A program made the position numbers and the translations under genes. Positions 6,432 through 6,983 of a DNA stretch of 6,983 nucleotides are shown here, piece after piece. A model generated the notes under the pieces. That model saw only the letters and a list, made by a program, of their open reading frames with translations. It did not search any database and was not told the DNA's origin. Location of the stretch: positions 1 to 6,983 of the forward strand of contig JANXXA010000019.1 in NCBI GenBank assembly GCA_025350885.1, in the 5' to 3' direction. Position 1 is the first letter of the stretch, and each line of letters opens with the position of its first letter. The stretch is from Phenylobacterium sp. GTDB lineage: Bacteria; Pseudomonadota; Alphaproteobacteria; Caulobacterales; Caulobacteraceae.

Positions 6432-6453
6432 GGGGTGTCAATCGCGACCATGG
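6414..6453 (-). repeat. 20-bp imperfect tandem duplication of the vapC start
   Basis: The - strand units CCATGGTCGCGATTGACACC (6453 to 6434) and CCGTGCCTGCAATTGACACC (6433 to 6414) are adjacent and identical at 15 of 20 positions, including the last nine. The first encodes MVAIDT from ATG 6451 and the second encodes MPAIDT from GTG 6431. Twenty is not a multiple of three, so the upstream copy is out of frame with the toxin. The antitoxin TGA lies within the first unit. Confidence 0.75.
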
Positions 6454-6710
6454 CGCCGGGCCTCGGCCAGGACGGCCGCGTCCATCTCCGCAAGGGTCTT
6501 TGCCGGGCCGGATGTCCTGAGCAGCCCGAACACGTCCTTCGACGCGGTTTCCGCAAAGGCCGGGGCGGGCCGCAGCAGAACACCGTCCTCGGTCTCTTCC
6601 ACCAGCAGGCGCGTCCCGGTATCCCAGTTCCGCCGCTGTCTGACAGCCATCGGCAGGATCACCTGCCCCTTGGTGGAGAGCGTCGTCGTCAGCCTGGTCG
6701 CGCGCGCCAT
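6438..6710 (-). CDS. vapB: VapB-like antitoxin, AbrB/SpoVT DNA-binding domain
   Basis: This 90-residue protein starts at ATG 6710, chosen because GGAG lies 7 nt upstream and the AbrB fold begins at once. Residues 8-48 (TTTLSTKGQVILPMAVRQRRNWDTGTRLLVEE, then DGVLLRP) are the swapped-hairpin beta domain that dimerises and binds the operator. The STKGQVILP signature is clear. Residues 50-90 (including EMDAAVLAEARRHGRD) are the helical tail that in this family binds and blocks the PIN toxin. It lies 6 nt ahead of vapC in the same transcript and should repress its own promoter alone and more strongly with VapC. It is downstream of kup on the same strand but has its own likely promoter. Confidence 0.92.
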   Translation of the reverse strand: MARATRLTTTLSTKGQVILPMAVRQRRNWDTGTRLLVEETEDGVLLRPAPAFAETASKDVFGLLRTSGPAKTLAEMDAAVLAEARRHGRD

Positions 6711-6722
6711 CCTGAGGCTCCG

Positions 6723-6739
6723 GTAAGACGAATGTAAGA
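6723..6739. promoter_or_regulatory. Direct repeats over the vapBC promoter, candidate operator
   Basis: GTAAGA occurs at 6723-6728 and again at 6734-6739, 11 bp apart, about one helical turn. The repeats overlap the proposed -10 and the likely transcription start of vapBC, where VapB autoregulation would be expected. GGTA (6722-6725) and TACC (6742-6745) form a weak outer dyad around them. Confidence 0.4.
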
Positions 6740-6764
6740 TATACCTCGCGGCTGCCAGGTGCAA
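6736..6764 (-). promoter_or_regulatory. Probable vapBC promoter
   Basis: On the - strand, TTGCAC (6764-6759) and TATCTT (6741-6736) are separated by 17 bp and lie in the one AT-rich patch between kup and vapB. The match to the housekeeping consensus is moderate (4 of 6 at each hexamer). The spacing leaves a short leader before ATG 6710. Confidence 0.45.
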
Positions 6765-6772
6765 TGCCGCGA

Positions 6773-6983
6773 TCAGAACGCTACCTGGGCGCCCAGTTCG
6801 ACCACGCGGGAGGGCGGGATCTGGAAGAAGTCGGCGGTGCGGACGGCGTTGCGGGTGAGGAACACGAACAACAGGTCCTGCAGGTGGCCCAGGCCGCCGC
6901 CGCGGCGCGCCAGCAGGGTGCGCCGGCTGAGGAAGAACGAGGTGCGCATGATGTCGAACTTCAGGCCCTTGGCGCGGGCCAGG
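6773..6983 (-). CDS. kup: Kup potassium uptake transporter, C-terminal end (5' part outside window)
   Basis: Translating the - strand from the window edge gives 69 residues, LARAKGLKFDIMRTSFFLSRRTLLARRGGGLGHLQ and so on, ending IPPSRVVELGAQVAF before TGA at 6773-6775. The TSFFLSRRTL motif, the LFVFLTRNAVRTADFFQIP segment and the terminal RVVELGAQV are diagnostic of the cytoplasmic C-terminal domain of Kup/HAK/KT-type proton-coupled potassium transporters. The membrane domain lies beyond the window. The gene ends 62 bp before the vapB start on the same strand. No terminator hairpin with a U-tract is visible in that gap, so some read-through into vapBC is possible. Confidence 0.92.
   Translation of the reverse strand, partial: LARAKGLKFDIMRTSFFLSRRTLLARRGGGLGHLQDLLFVFLTRNAVRTADFFQIPPSRVVELGAQVAF

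Noticed and set aside
6350..6583. 77-codon frame on the - strand that starts before MVAIDT
   Set aside because: It is out of frame with both vapB and vapC and loses PIN similarity after six residues. It is explained by the 20-bp duplication at the vapC start.

Overview
The window looks like chromosome of a high-GC alphaproteobacterium. GC is about 70 percent or more in most genes, and the acyl-CoA dehydrogenase, peptide-amidase-like, Kup and PIN/AbrB proteins fit Caulobacterales (Caulobacter or Phenylobacterium type). That assignment is inferred from composition and protein style, not from a marker gene. I see no rRNA, tRNA, CRISPR array, transposase or phage gene.

Layout. Positions 1-2070 (+) hold a tight operon: the C-terminal part of one acyl-CoA dehydrogenase (1-496), a small exported Cys-rich protein that may have an OB fold (493-840), and a complete second acyl-CoA dehydrogenase (844-2070). 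The two dehydrogenases have complementary defects. The first lacks a Glu at both known catalytic-base positions but keeps the C-terminal FAD-contact motifs. The second keeps a helix-G Glu but lacks those C-terminal motifs. Together they read as the two subunits of a heteromeric enzyme. A family 4 glycosyltransferase (2161-3309, -) converges on them and ends at a TGA that replaces an expected Trp codon; its last 28 codons survive in frame down to a TAG at 2074-2076.

Positions 3529-5124 (-) encode an exported amidase-signature enzyme that closely resembles peptide amidase. It is divergent from a two-module VOC (glyoxalase-like) protein at 5276-6025 (+). The 151-bp space between them contains a strong GC-rich hairpin just before the VOC start codon.

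Positions 6042-6710 (-) are a VapBC toxin-antitoxin pair: an AbrB-type antitoxin followed by a PIN-domain toxin. It has its own AT-rich promoter and an imperfect 20-bp tandem repeat at the toxin start that puts one copy of the start out of frame. The window closes inside the 3' end of kup, a potassium transporter (6773-6983, -).

The genes do not form one pathway. The most notable points are the split-active-site dehydrogenase pair with a lower-GC gene between its subunits, the glycosyltransferase nonsense codon, and the duplicated vapC start. I found no clearly new multi-gene system.
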